Shown here: one piece after another, positions 33,601 to 45,600 of the stretch
Layout of the letters: every line of letters begins with the position of its first letter
How positions within the stretch are numbered: the stretch's first letter is position 1
NCBI GenBank assembly: GCA_024275635.1
Contig: JAJRYT010000036.1
Location: 1-47,250, forward strand
DNA length: 47,250 bases
Direction: 5' to 3'
DNA from: Chloroflexota bacterium
GTDB taxonomy: Bacteria; Chloroflexota; Anaerolineae; Promineifilales; Promineifilaceae
The notes under the pieces: generated by a model
The model's input: only the letters and a program-made list of their open reading frames with translations
The model's database searches: none
Told to the model about the DNA's origin: nothing
Program-made: the position numbers and the translations under genes

Positions 33601-36600
33601 TGGTTGGATAAGCTGATTGCCGCCGCCCGCGCCGCTGTTGATGTAGACCCACAGTTCGCCGTCAAGCGTCCACTGCGCGCCGCGCCAGGCCATGAAGTAG
33701 TTGTCGCTGTCCCAGGCGGTGAGGAAGGTTTGCTGGCCGCCGGGGCTGTAGGAGACGGGGCTGCCGATGGTGCGTTCGTCGTTGTCGAGGAACTCGGTAT
33801 CCAGTTTCCATTCGCCCGCGTCTACGTCCACGTAACCGTCAATTATGATGGACTGCTGCCGTTGGGCAAAGGCCAGTCCTTCGTTGATGCCCACATGCCA
33901 GGGGCCGAAGCGGTGCAGTATGGCGTTGCCAGCGGCGTCGGTCGCCATCAAGTGGACGTACCATTCTCCATTGGCGTTGAGGTTGGCAACGGCCGTTGTC
34001 CCCGTGACGACATTCGTTGGAATGGTGTTTGTAATCTGGTCAACGGCGAGAAGGGCGGTGACAACACCGCTGCTGTCAATGGGTGGCTGCCAGTTAATGG
34101 TCAGAGAAACGGCCGTATCGAAATGGCTGTCCTCGTCAAAATTGAAGGTCACGGGCAAGAGGCCCGTGGGAGCCGCTTCGTCAATCGTAAATTGCAGCGG
34201 CTGCGCGGTTACATTGCCGGCGCGATCGGCGGCGCGCACCTGCGCCGGGTAGCTGACAAATGGCTCGTCTTCGGGGCCATCCCAGGTCAACGACCAGGCG
34301 CCCCCTGAGACGGTCGCCGGACGCCAGGTTGAACCGCCATCTACGCTGACTTCGACAGAAGCGACGCCGCTGCCGCTGTCGGCGGTGGATCCGGTAAATT
34401 GAACCGTGCGCGTTACCCAACTGCCGTCAACCGGCGTAACAACGGTAAGCGCAGGCGCGACTGTGTCGGCGGCTGTTGAGCCGGTCACGGTGAATGACAG
34501 CGTGTCGGTGGTTGCATTGCCGGCTTTGTCTTCGGCGACGGCCGTGACCCCATTGTAAGCGCCGGTTGCCAGGTCCACCCAGGCCCGGAAAACGCGCGGA
34601 GCGCCCACCGCTTCATCCCAGGGTTCGGCCGCCCAGGTTGCCGGGTAACGCTGCCCGCCAATCTCGAAATAGACGTCCTTTTCTTCGACGCTGAACTCAC
34701 CGGCGGCATAGTCGCTGACTTGCGCCCGCAGTTCCAGCGGCGACTGCAAGGAGGCGCCATTGGACGGCAGCAGCCATTGAACGACCGGCGGCGTACTGTC
34801 CACTACAAAGGAGCCGTCGTACCAGTCCAGTTGATTATCTTCCTGGTTGCCAACCATGTCGGTGGCCCGGCTGTAGAAGCGCTGCAAGCCTTCTTCCAAC
34901 GGTGTGTAGTCGGCCGTCCAGTAGGAGTAGGTTTCGCCGGGCGTATCCAGGGTGATGGGAGTCCAGGCGGCGGGCAATGTGTCGGTAACGGCCGTTGTCG
35001 GATCGGCTACTGTCACCACACCGTATTCCACCGAAGCCACACCAGCATTGCCCATCGCCGTGGAAAGGTCTTCCTGACCCAGCAGCAGGGTAATCGGAGC
35101 CGCCAGCAGTTCGCTGTATCCCAGGTCGGCGCGCGCGCCGCCGCCGTTGGGAACCGGGGCTGTGGGCGACGCCGCATCGAGCGCGGGCGATGTTTCGCTG
35201 AGGCGATAGGGCGTCTGCCCTCCGGTAAAGAGGGGGTCTTGGCCGACTAAATCATCATTGCCCTGGGCCGCGCCGCTGAAATCAACGGTGTTGAAGTACA
35301 GGTTGAAGTCGCTATAAATTTGGCCGTTGTTGGCCGCGCTGGCACCCGTATTGGAACCGGAGACAATGTTGTGCATCACGACCGCCCAACTGCCGGGGCT
35401 GTCGGCCTGGACGCCGATCGCGTTGTTGACGAAGGTGTTATGTTCCAGGTAGGCTGTGCCCCGGCCGTTTACCAGCAGTCCGGTCGTGTTGTTGTCAAAG
35501 ATGTTATGGCGCAGGTCAATGGTATTGCTGGAACCGTTGACGAGAACGGCCGTGTTTGCATTGGTCAGGGTCAGATCGCGGACGCCGGCATTGGTAACGC
35601 CGTTGATGGTAACGGCCGTACTGCCACCGCCATCCAGGATAGTTGTCTCCGCACCGCTGCCCATCAGCAAAACATGACTGGGCAGCGTTACCTGTTCCGC
35701 ATAGGTCCCCGGCGCGACGCCAACGACCAACTGCGGCACATCCACATCGCCAGGATTCAGATTAAGCAGCGCGTTCTTCGCTGCGTCCAGCGCAGCCTGA
35801 ATCGTGTCAAACGCATCCACCTGCCAGGTCAGCCCATCGTTGACACAGATGTTGCAGTAACTGTCATCTACATAAAAGTTGACGCGCCCCTGCTCCACGT
35901 AGCCGATGTCGGCCCGGCTGCCCGCGCCAGGGGGCGCTGGGTCTGTCGGGTTGCCAGCGTCAATGACCGGCGAATAGTTGTAGGTGCGATAATCATGATC
36001 CAGCGCATCCACAAAGTTCGGGTCAAGGAACAGTTCCGCCGCGCCGGCGTCGGCCGCGCCGCCAAAATCGCTGGCATTGGCCCAGTAGAGGTTGTAGGTA
36101 TGCAGTTTAACGACCGCGCACCCTTCATGGCTCAACCCACTGCCGGTATGGTAGGCAAAAATCGAGTTACGCACATCCACCGAAGCGCAGTTGGTCGCTG
36201 CCAGGCCGTTGGTATTTTCGGCAACGGTGACATGGGCTACTTCCAGGTCGCTGCCGGCGCCATCAATGGCAATCGCCGTATCCGTTTCATAAATGAGCGT
36301 GCGCTCCAATTTGACGTGCGCCGCATTGCCGGTAACGGCCAGCCCGTCCAGACCGCTTGCCTCGCCTTCCAGCGTAAAGCGGGAGACGGAGGCTCCGGTT
36401 GCGCCAGCGGATCGGATGAGGGCGTTGGCGGCGCTGCCAGATAACGGCCGTATAATCGTCCAATCCGGGTTCGCGCCAATCAGTTCCACGCCATTCATCA
36501 GATAGACATCCTCTTCATAGATGCCCGGTTCAACCACAACCCGGTTGGCGCCGCTGTTAATAGCCGCCTGGATGCCGGCAGCGGTCGTCGCCGTTACGGG

Positions 36601-39600
36601 CGCGGTGTACGTATGGTAGCCGACCGTATAGCCCGGCTGCCCCATTCGGTACAGGTCGTGGCTGGGGTCAAGGAAAGGCGTGGCTGTGGTCGTGGGCAGC
36701 GTCCCTTTATTCGTGGGCGTCCAACCGCTGCCGCCAAAGAACAGTGTTCCCGCGCCAATCCTGAAATTGAAATCTTCGGGCAACGGATCGCTCAGATTCA
36801 ACCAGGATGAGGCGGTTTGGGCATAAATGGCTGTATTTTCAAAGCTCACTTTGTTCGGCTGCGGCAGCGGATACATCCACAACGCGCTGCTGGGGCTGGG
36901 GCCGGCGATGTAGTTGCCCTGCGGTGTATACAATTTGTTTTCATCGGCGCCTTCAACCAGCGCCAACGCAGCGCCTGGTCGCACCCCAGCGGGGGTGTCG
37001 CGGTCAACCGGCAGGGTTTCCCAACTGCCATTGCTATAACGCAGCATCTTGGTACTGTTGCCGCCGGGCAGGACGTAGTAGTTTTCCAGGTGCGGGTCGT
37101 AAGCAATGGCAACGCCGTCATCAATCGTCACGCCGGAGACTGCTGGGCCAACGGCCGTCCACCAAGAGCCATTAAACCGGTAAAGCGAACTGCTGCCATC
37201 GGTGACGGCGTAAACATCGCCATTCTGTCCAATCGTCATGGCGCTGGCATTGACCGGATCAGGCATATCACCGGTTCTGCTCCAGGAATCTGTGGCGATG
37301 TCGTACTTGAAGGAATCGGTTCGGCCGCCTCCAGGCAGTAAGATGAGATGACCATTATTGTCGCCCGCATAGCTGGCGCCATCCCGCAGCGACACTGGCG
37401 CTGCGGTCAAAGCGCTTGTCCAGGCATTGAGGGTGGGGCTGTATACTTCATGTGGGAATTGCAACAGGCCAATATCGCTCATGGAGACCATCTGCCCTGG
37501 CAGCCCAACTTGATCAAAATCACCGTTGAAGAAGAGGCCATGGGCGGTAGACTCTACAGTGCGGATAACGCTGTTATTCGACGCATTGGCGTGTAAGGCT
37601 ACCCGCTCCCAATCTGTGCCATTCCAATGAATAAAATTTTCAGTCTTCGTATTGCCCGAATCTGTCCAAAGCCCGACGGCGTATAGGTCGCCGCCGTCTG
37701 TAACAGCAACATCATACCCCCAGGCAAAAACAGTGTTAGAAACAACTTCTGGATAGGTTGTCCATGAGCCGCTCTTAAAAGAGGCGATACTGGCCGGGGC
37801 AGCTTGGTCGACAGCGCCGCCATAATCAAGGGTGCTGGTAAAGTCGCCGCTAACATAGACAGCGCCGTCCTGGCCGACATCAACGCCGTAAACAGGGCCT
37901 GATACGCCATAAATTTGCCCGCCATTCACGGCCGCCACATTGTGCAGATATTGGGCGCTAAATTCCCCGCCGACGTAAACCGTACTGCTGTTAGGATCGG
38001 CGGCCAAATCGGTAATTTCTACGGCCGTTTCAAATCCACTCTCACAACCCCAACTGTAGTCATAATAGGCCAGATTTTCACAGCTGGGCCCGTTTGTTCG
38101 ATTTAAGGTAAAACTACCGCCAATATACACCTTACCATCCGACGCGACGGCCATCGCCTCCACGCCATAAACTGGATCAGTGGATAACATTGTCCAACTG
38201 CTGCCGTCCCATTTCTGCAACCCGCCGCCATACCCCAGGCAGTATAAATCGCCGCTGTTTTGATCAACGGCAAAGTTGTAACAACTCGTGCCGTCTACTC
38301 CAGGCACAGCCGACCAACTCGATCCGTCCCATTTTTGGGCGTCTGAGGCGTAAACGTCCCCATTAGGCGCTTCTGCAAATTTAGCAAAAATGCTAATGGG
38401 GGTGTCAACATTCTTCCAGGTAGGCGCGCCCAGCAGGTAAACCTGCTTATCGCTGCCAGCGGCGATGGCGCTGTTGGCTTCGTACCTGTTGTTAGGCCCC
38501 CAGGGGTTGCTCATCCATTGGTCAATCGAGGCATCGTAACGGGCGAATCCGCTTTGACCGCCGCCCATCGCAACATATACCTTATCGCCAATAGCCACTG
38601 CGCCGCCGCCATCCCAAATAGGCCAGGGGGCGTTAGGCATGGCGTTCCACTGCACACTGATATTGGGATCGGCCGGGCCGTAAACGCCGATGTGGTTGGC
38701 GCTCCGCACCAATGTGCTGTTGGTGACGGAAACGGCGCTGCTGCGGGTCATGTACACGTCATACGCGCCGACATCGTAAATGAGCAGATGGTCGAGAATA
38801 GTGCGGTTGGACATAACCTCGTGGCCGTTGATCCCGGCATCGTCCAACTGTACGCCGTAACTGGCATTGCGCAAGGTCATGTTTTTTAACTGTACGCCGG
38901 TAGCATTGCTGATTTGGGCGGCGTAACTGCCGCCGTTGGCGTCCACAAATACTGCATCGGGGTTTGTGCCTTGAACGGTCATGTTGTTCTTGCCGTTGAC
39001 GACGAAGCTACCGTAAGCGCCGGGCTGGACAATTATCAGATCGCCGCTGAAACGGGCGTTTACGGCCGCCTGAATAGTCGTATAACAAGGCGTCAACCCA
39101 TGACACACGCCGTCGCCGTTGACATAGGCGTCGGCGCCGGGCACAGGCGGCCAGGTTGGATTGCCGACGAATGTGTCCAGCGTCTGTTTGGGCAGGCGCG
39201 GCACCCAGGTTGGCGGCAAATCAATGGCGCTGTCCGATGTGGTCGCGGCGGCCTGGGCGCTGGCGGCTGTGGGAACCAGCAGCAAGTCGGACGAACCGTC
39301 GCTGTTCAGGTCGGCTCCGGCCGCGTATGGCGCGGAAGCGGCATTGGCAACGCCGCTGATGGCGGCCTGCACGGTCCCGGTATCGCTGCCCAAAATCAGG
39401 TAGGCATCGTCTCCGCCGCCAATCAGAATGTCGTTTAGCCCGTCGTTGTCCACGTCGCCCGGCGCGGCCAGGAAGCCTACGCCCAAATTGTAGGAGGCGG
39501 TTACCCACGAGCCATCGCTGAGCGCGGCGTCGCCGAAAACGAGATACTGACCGCCGCCATCGCTGTAGATGAAGTCGTCCAAATGGTCGCCGTTGACATC

Positions 39601-42600
39601 GCCCAGGGCGGCGGCGGCGGGCAAGGCGTCGGCGCTGTTAAAGGCGGCATCGGCATTGCTGGCCGGGTAGAGAACTATTCCGGCGCGCGGCGCGTATGAT
39701 CCCTTGCCTGCAAAGAGGTAGAGGGTGTTGTTGACGCTAACCGCGAATTCGCTGTGGAAGTCGCCGTCCAGATCGCCGAGGCCAGCGAGTACGGCCGTTC
39801 CCGCGCCCATGATCCTGGCGGCGGCGTGTTGGGCTATATCGTCTGTTTCCCAGATGGGGCTGGGCTGGCCCAGCAGCAAATAGGCGGCATCCAGACTGCC
39901 GGTGACGCCGATGAGGAGATCGGCGTAACCATCGCCGTTCACGTCGCCAGCCGCGCCCAGGTTGTGCCCGATTTGCTGGCCGGCAGGGACTTGCAGGGCG
40001 CGAATGTTCACGCCCTGCGGCCCATCCAGATGCAGTCCACCGCCCAGATATTTGGGGCTGCCCAGGATGAGGTAAACGCGGTTGTTGACCGGATCGCCGA
40101 TGAGGAAGTCGGCCAGACCGTCTCCGTTGACATCGCCGGCGGCTTCCGCTTGCAAACCTATGCCGGCGCCGGGCAAGCCAATGAAGGAGGTGCGGGAATC
40201 GGCCAGCATTTCTTGTTCGTTGGGGATGGGCCAGTCGCCGGCACGGCCGTACACCACAGCCACCTGCCCCGCGCCGCCGGCGGCGGCCGGCAAACCAACC
40301 AGCAAATCGCCCCGACGGTCGCCGTTAAAGTCGCCAATCCAGGCCGCGTTCACGCCAGCGTTGTTCTCGTTGATGTCGGCCATGCCCAACCAGATAGTGG
40401 CGTCGTTGATGCTGTCCAAAGCGCCTGCCAACTCTACCGGGCGCGAGGGTTGAGGCACGTTGCCAACGTCGTTAGCGACGCCGCTAAAGGTGTGGATTTC
40501 GTTGGCCGGAACGTGCGGGTATTCGTTGAGATATGCCCGATTGACAAGATCGTCGGTGGGCGGCAGTACGTCAATGATGATGGTGCGTTCTAGGTAGCTG
40601 GGCCAGTTGCCCGCCTGATCAAAGGCGCGCACGCGCAGGCTGTGGTAGCCCTGGACGGATTCAACGTTGGGCAGCGTCCATTCGGCATCCCAGGTCGCTC
40701 CAGTGGCGCGTTGGTAGAAGGGAGCGCCAAAGTCGGTGTAGGCGGTGTTGGTAACGGTGGCTGTTTCCTGCGTCCACACTTCGCGCCAGGGGCCGCCGTC
40801 GGTACTGATTTGAACGCGGGCGAGGCCAGAATAATTTTCGCTGGCGCCGCCGCTGAGGGTGATGGTGATGACGTCGCTATCCTGGGGGGGGCCGTATACG
40901 GCCCCATCGGTCAGGTTCACGGTCACGGTGGGCGGCGTATTGTCAATCATCACCTGGACGGCATCCTGGTTGGAATTATGACCGACGTAATCGTGGGAAC
41001 GGCCGCTAACCGTATAAATCCCATCGCCCGGCAGTTCCCAGGTAAAGGCCCAGGGGCTGAGCGTCTGGCTGTGCGTGATCGTTTGCGCGCCCATGCCGGG
41101 CAAAGTCAGATCAATGCGGTCAACCCAGGTTGTCTGGTCGCCGGACGAACCGCCTATGACGTAATGGCTGACGCCGCCGCCGATCAACGCGCCGTGCGCC
41201 GGGGTCAACAAATCAAAGTTAGGATTGTCCGCGTCTACCACGATGGGAACTGAGGCAAGCTGAACCGAGTTGTTGGCGCCAAAGGGCAGCGACAGCGTGG
41301 CCGTGCCTGCCTGCGAGTAGCTTAATGAGCTGATGCTCCACCCTTTGCTTGTCGCCGACACAGAATCCCAGGACTGTAACACCTTTGTAGCAAAATCCCA
41401 TTTAGGCTTCATGGTAACGCCCGTATTGGGGACTGTGCGTGAGCCGCTCATATCGCTGGTCACGACGTAGTTCAAGATATTACCGGGCAGCGCCAGCGAA
41501 AGGGTTCCCGAAACGGTAAAGGGCGGAAATATATCCAGGCTGGAAGTCAATGTCACCCGCTCGCCGGCGGCGACGTAAACGGCGCCCTGCCCGGTGGGGC
41601 TGACGGCCCAGGGCTGCCCGCTGAGGGCGACACGGGGGACGCGGTTAAAGGCGGCGGGGCTGGTGCCGCTGGTTTTTTCGGCGGCATCCTTGAGGCCGTC
41701 GCTGTCTGAGTCCTGGCTGCGGGGATCGGGGATGACGCGGACATCCATCATGAAACGGCCGTTCGACCCTACCGCGCCGTATTTGGGAAGCTGAATCAGG
41801 TAACCGCCTGTCCAGGTTCCGTTCTGGGTGGGATGGTAAACTTCCAAATCATCGGTCAACCCATCGCCATCGGTGTCTTTAGCATTAATGCTTGTGCCGA
41901 CTTTATATTCGAAGCCATCGCTGAGGCCATCGCCATCCGTGTCGTATTTAGCCAAATTCGCGCCTATCTTGCCGTAGTTATCGTACTCGAATTTATCCGA
42001 CAGGCCATCGCCGTCGCTGTCAATGTCGAGCCAGAAGGCGGTAGTGTTGGTATCGCACAAGTTGGGCCAGCCAGCTTCTGTGGGACACAGGTTGGCCGCA
42101 GCTAATTGGGCCTCCACCGTTGATCCCTGAATTTCCGTTTCCCAGGCCATAAGCAGCTGGTCTACGTTACGGAAACCCATACTCCCGGCCGCCGATCCCA
42201 AATCGTCTTGAAGGATGGCGTAAGCTTTTGAACCGAGGCGGGCGTTAATCTCATCCTTATTGGTAATGCCGTCGCCATCGGGATCATAGTTGGTGAGGAT
42301 AACGCCATTCGGGGTCGTACTCCAGGCCCAAAACTCATCAATTGTTGCCGGTAAGACGTCCAGATAGATGGTTTGCGGTTTCCAATCTTTTCTGTCCTCT
42401 TCCTTCATGTCGTCCGGCAGTTTTAACGTAAAGGGATCATAAGACATGATACTGCCTTTTTTGAAAAGATTGATAATACCGCCATTTAGATTGTATGTTT
42501 TGGCGGTGACTTTGGTATTGATAGCAAGGGGCAGGTTGGCTCCGGATGTATCAAAATAAATCTGGGCAGTCAAAGGATTTATGTAACCAACAGATTCTTT

Positions 42601-45600
42601 GTTGGGCGGGTTATTGGGATCATAACTCGTCAACGGCGAGGGACAGGTCGTGGTCGAAGCGATCATTGTAGGCCATCCTGCTATGGTGAATTCGCCGCAT
42701 ACCCAACTCTGGCCCAGATATTTACCGCTGATGCCGCCCCAGTGCGCCACCTCCTGTTTAAGCCTGGTAAAGCTAAAGTCGTCCGACCAGTCCGACCTGG
42801 CTAATTCGATCATTGCCTTGAATTGGTCAGAAACTTCGTAGCGATTGCCGACAACATATCCCATGTTTTCATCGGCCAGGCTGGTCTGTCGATCCACGAA
42901 TGCGATTGAATCTGACTTTAGCCGCGTTAACGCCGCTGAGGAATAAAAAGCGAGGGCCATAAATTTGGTAACGTAGCCTGAAATGGCATATTCCTCCAAT
43001 CCAATAAGCGTCAGAATGAGGTCGATTACGCCCACAATAGCCACGATGATAGCGCCCACCGGATTTAGGGCGATAACGAACAGCATAACAGAGAGTATGA
43101 TGCTGGCTAATAAACCGGCAATTGCCGCCGAGGAAAAATCCCCCTTGAGAATAAACATTGTTACTTGCATGGCGACGTCCAATATCAAAAGCGCAATGCC
43201 GACCTTGGAAACTTTGCTGAGCTTGTTTGCTGTTTTCGTTAATTTGGATAAGACTGACTTGCCTTTGCTGAGCGCTTTGCCTACGAGTTTGCTGGTGTCG
43301 TAGGCAACATCAACATAGGTGGTGGCGTTAATGAAGAGGGTTTTACTTTTTCCAAACCACTCCGTTTTTACCAACCACTTGGCATTTGCATACATCACAT
43401 CTTTATCGAAGGCGTGTTCAATGGTATTCAGTCCTTCTTCCATTTTGGCGACAAATGCGCCTGTAGCGGCGTTGAAGCCCATCTCTATGGATTCAAAGAC
43501 GTGGGACTGAAGGTATTGGTAAATCTGGGCTGAACTTTCGATGATGAGTCCGGCCCCTTCCTGGGCGAAATTGCCAGCTTCTACCAGGTAGCCGGGCAGG
43601 GCGCTGGCATTGAGCGGGTCGCCGAATTTGTCGAGCGGGGCAAGGGAATAGCGTTGATACAGCGCCGCATCGGAGAGAACGGCCGTACTCTCGCCGACAA
43701 TCCCGTCAACGCTCATGATGTGGGTACGGCCGTTTTGCCAAATCATATAAAACGCCACCGTGAGGGAAGCGAGTTGTTCCTCGGTGATGGCGGGGTATTG
43801 ATCCTGCAAGTCAACTTTAGACGATTTGAAATAATCCGCATTGCGTTCGATGACTGCCAAATCAAAATCATCGTTGCTCACAGCCTTCCAGCCATCCCGC
43901 ATGTGCAATTCAAGCGAGCGTGATTCGACAAGAAAAACCTCATTCAAATTAACGCCCAGTTGGTTGATCGACGGTTGGAGGCCCCCGGCATCGTCCAGGC
44001 CGTACACGCCCATTTTAGACTCGCTGGCAATAATGACGACGGCCGGATCATTCATGGCATAATTGTTCGTCAAGAAAGACTTGATGCGATTACTCAGATC
44101 GCTGACGCCCTCATCGTAATGACTGTAAGGCGTAACCGGCGAATCAATTTTGACAGTGGTCGTGACGCCCCATTTTTCTTCAATGGGCGTGTTGGCTCCG
44201 CTAAAACGGGCGGCAATTTCCGACAATGTTATTTCGGGATAGTTAAGGTAAGAACCGCTCAGACCGAAAAGCAATTGGAAAAGCTGCCGGTCATCCTTGG
44301 GCATATCTGGCGTACCCAAAACGGCGCTGTTAAATTGACCGCTCTTTGTCACCTGCCAACCGGCAACCCGCATGGCGGCTTCGGCGTACATATGGACGGG
44401 TTGTTTCTTTTCGATAATATCGTTATTTGAATTTTCGCTGTCTAGTTTACCCTGAACTATCCACACAATTTTGGCATTGCGCCAGCGAATGCCCGCCTGG
44501 CCTAAGTTGGCCAACGTGTCCGGCCCATAAGTCATGCGCAAAGCAAATGCTTCCGACATGCCGGCATCGCCTACTAGCGATAGCGGAACTAGCATTTCCC
44601 TATAGCCGTCTGTATCCGTATCTTGCATCACCGTGACGTTGTATTGATCCTGCAAGTCGCTGTTGGGAACCGCATTGGATTTTACAGAGAGCATGGGGAT
44701 AAGCTGGATGTCGTCAGTTGAGCCATTCAGGTCCTGAATTTGCCCTCGATTGTCAAAGCCCCAATCCAGCGGCGTGACTCCGTAACGAAGATGTTCCAGG
44801 TTCTCAGGCTGTACCTGCATCTCAACGTAAATATAGCCATCGAACTGGCCGGTGACGTTGAAATTAAAGGTGTTGGTGATGGGTTGAGCGCCGTATCTTG
44901 GTTCGAGGACGTAATCGGTGAAGGATGCTGGCGAGAGATCGCGTTTGTCGCCTATGCCGTCGCCGTCATCATCGTCGTCCCACAGGTTGGGGAGACCATC
45001 CGAATCTAAATCCCATGCGGCGGCAAAACCATCGTATGCTTTAATCCATTCGGCGCCGTCTTGTACGCCGTCCAGGTTGGAATCGGGGTTCAGAGGATCG
45101 CTGTACCAGGTTTTTTCGTCATAGGTGAATCCGGCCACTTCATCGCCGTCGCTGATGCCATCGTGGTCGGTGTCGTACTCGTTGGCGTCGGTTCCCAGGC
45201 AGTATTCGGCGTCGTCGGCCAGGCCGTCGCCGTCGCGGTCGCTGTTGTCGCCTATACCGCAGTAGATGTCTGGCTCATAGGGTTGGGTTGTCGTTGCCGC
45301 AGCCGTCGTTGCCGGCGCAGCGTTGGCTGTTGCGTCTACACTGGCTTCTGAGATGGATGTTTCTACGACATCGGCTAATGTGATTGTGGATTCGGCGGCA
45401 TGGGCCACGCGCCGGTCATAACGGCCGTAATTAAGTATTTCTAATAATGGCGTGAGAATTAAGAGCGCGCTGAGGCTGATGGCAAAGAAACTGTACATCC
45501 AGCGGCGGCGGCGCAGCATGAACAACAGGACAGCAATGGCGAACGCGCAAGCCAGAATTGTGATGTTGGGCAGCGATTCTTCGACCTGGTTGACGATTGT

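Noticed and set aside
35320..36444. Long plus-strand open frame (about 375 codons) opposite the giant gene
   Set aside because: Same reason: GC-rich antisense frame within a repetitive beta-helix region, with composition mirroring the real gene.
31080..45250. CRISPR-like or satellite DNA in the giant gene
   Set aside because: The recurring patterns are diverged protein-level repeats (calcium loops, cadherin-like units) with no identical DNA units or spacers.
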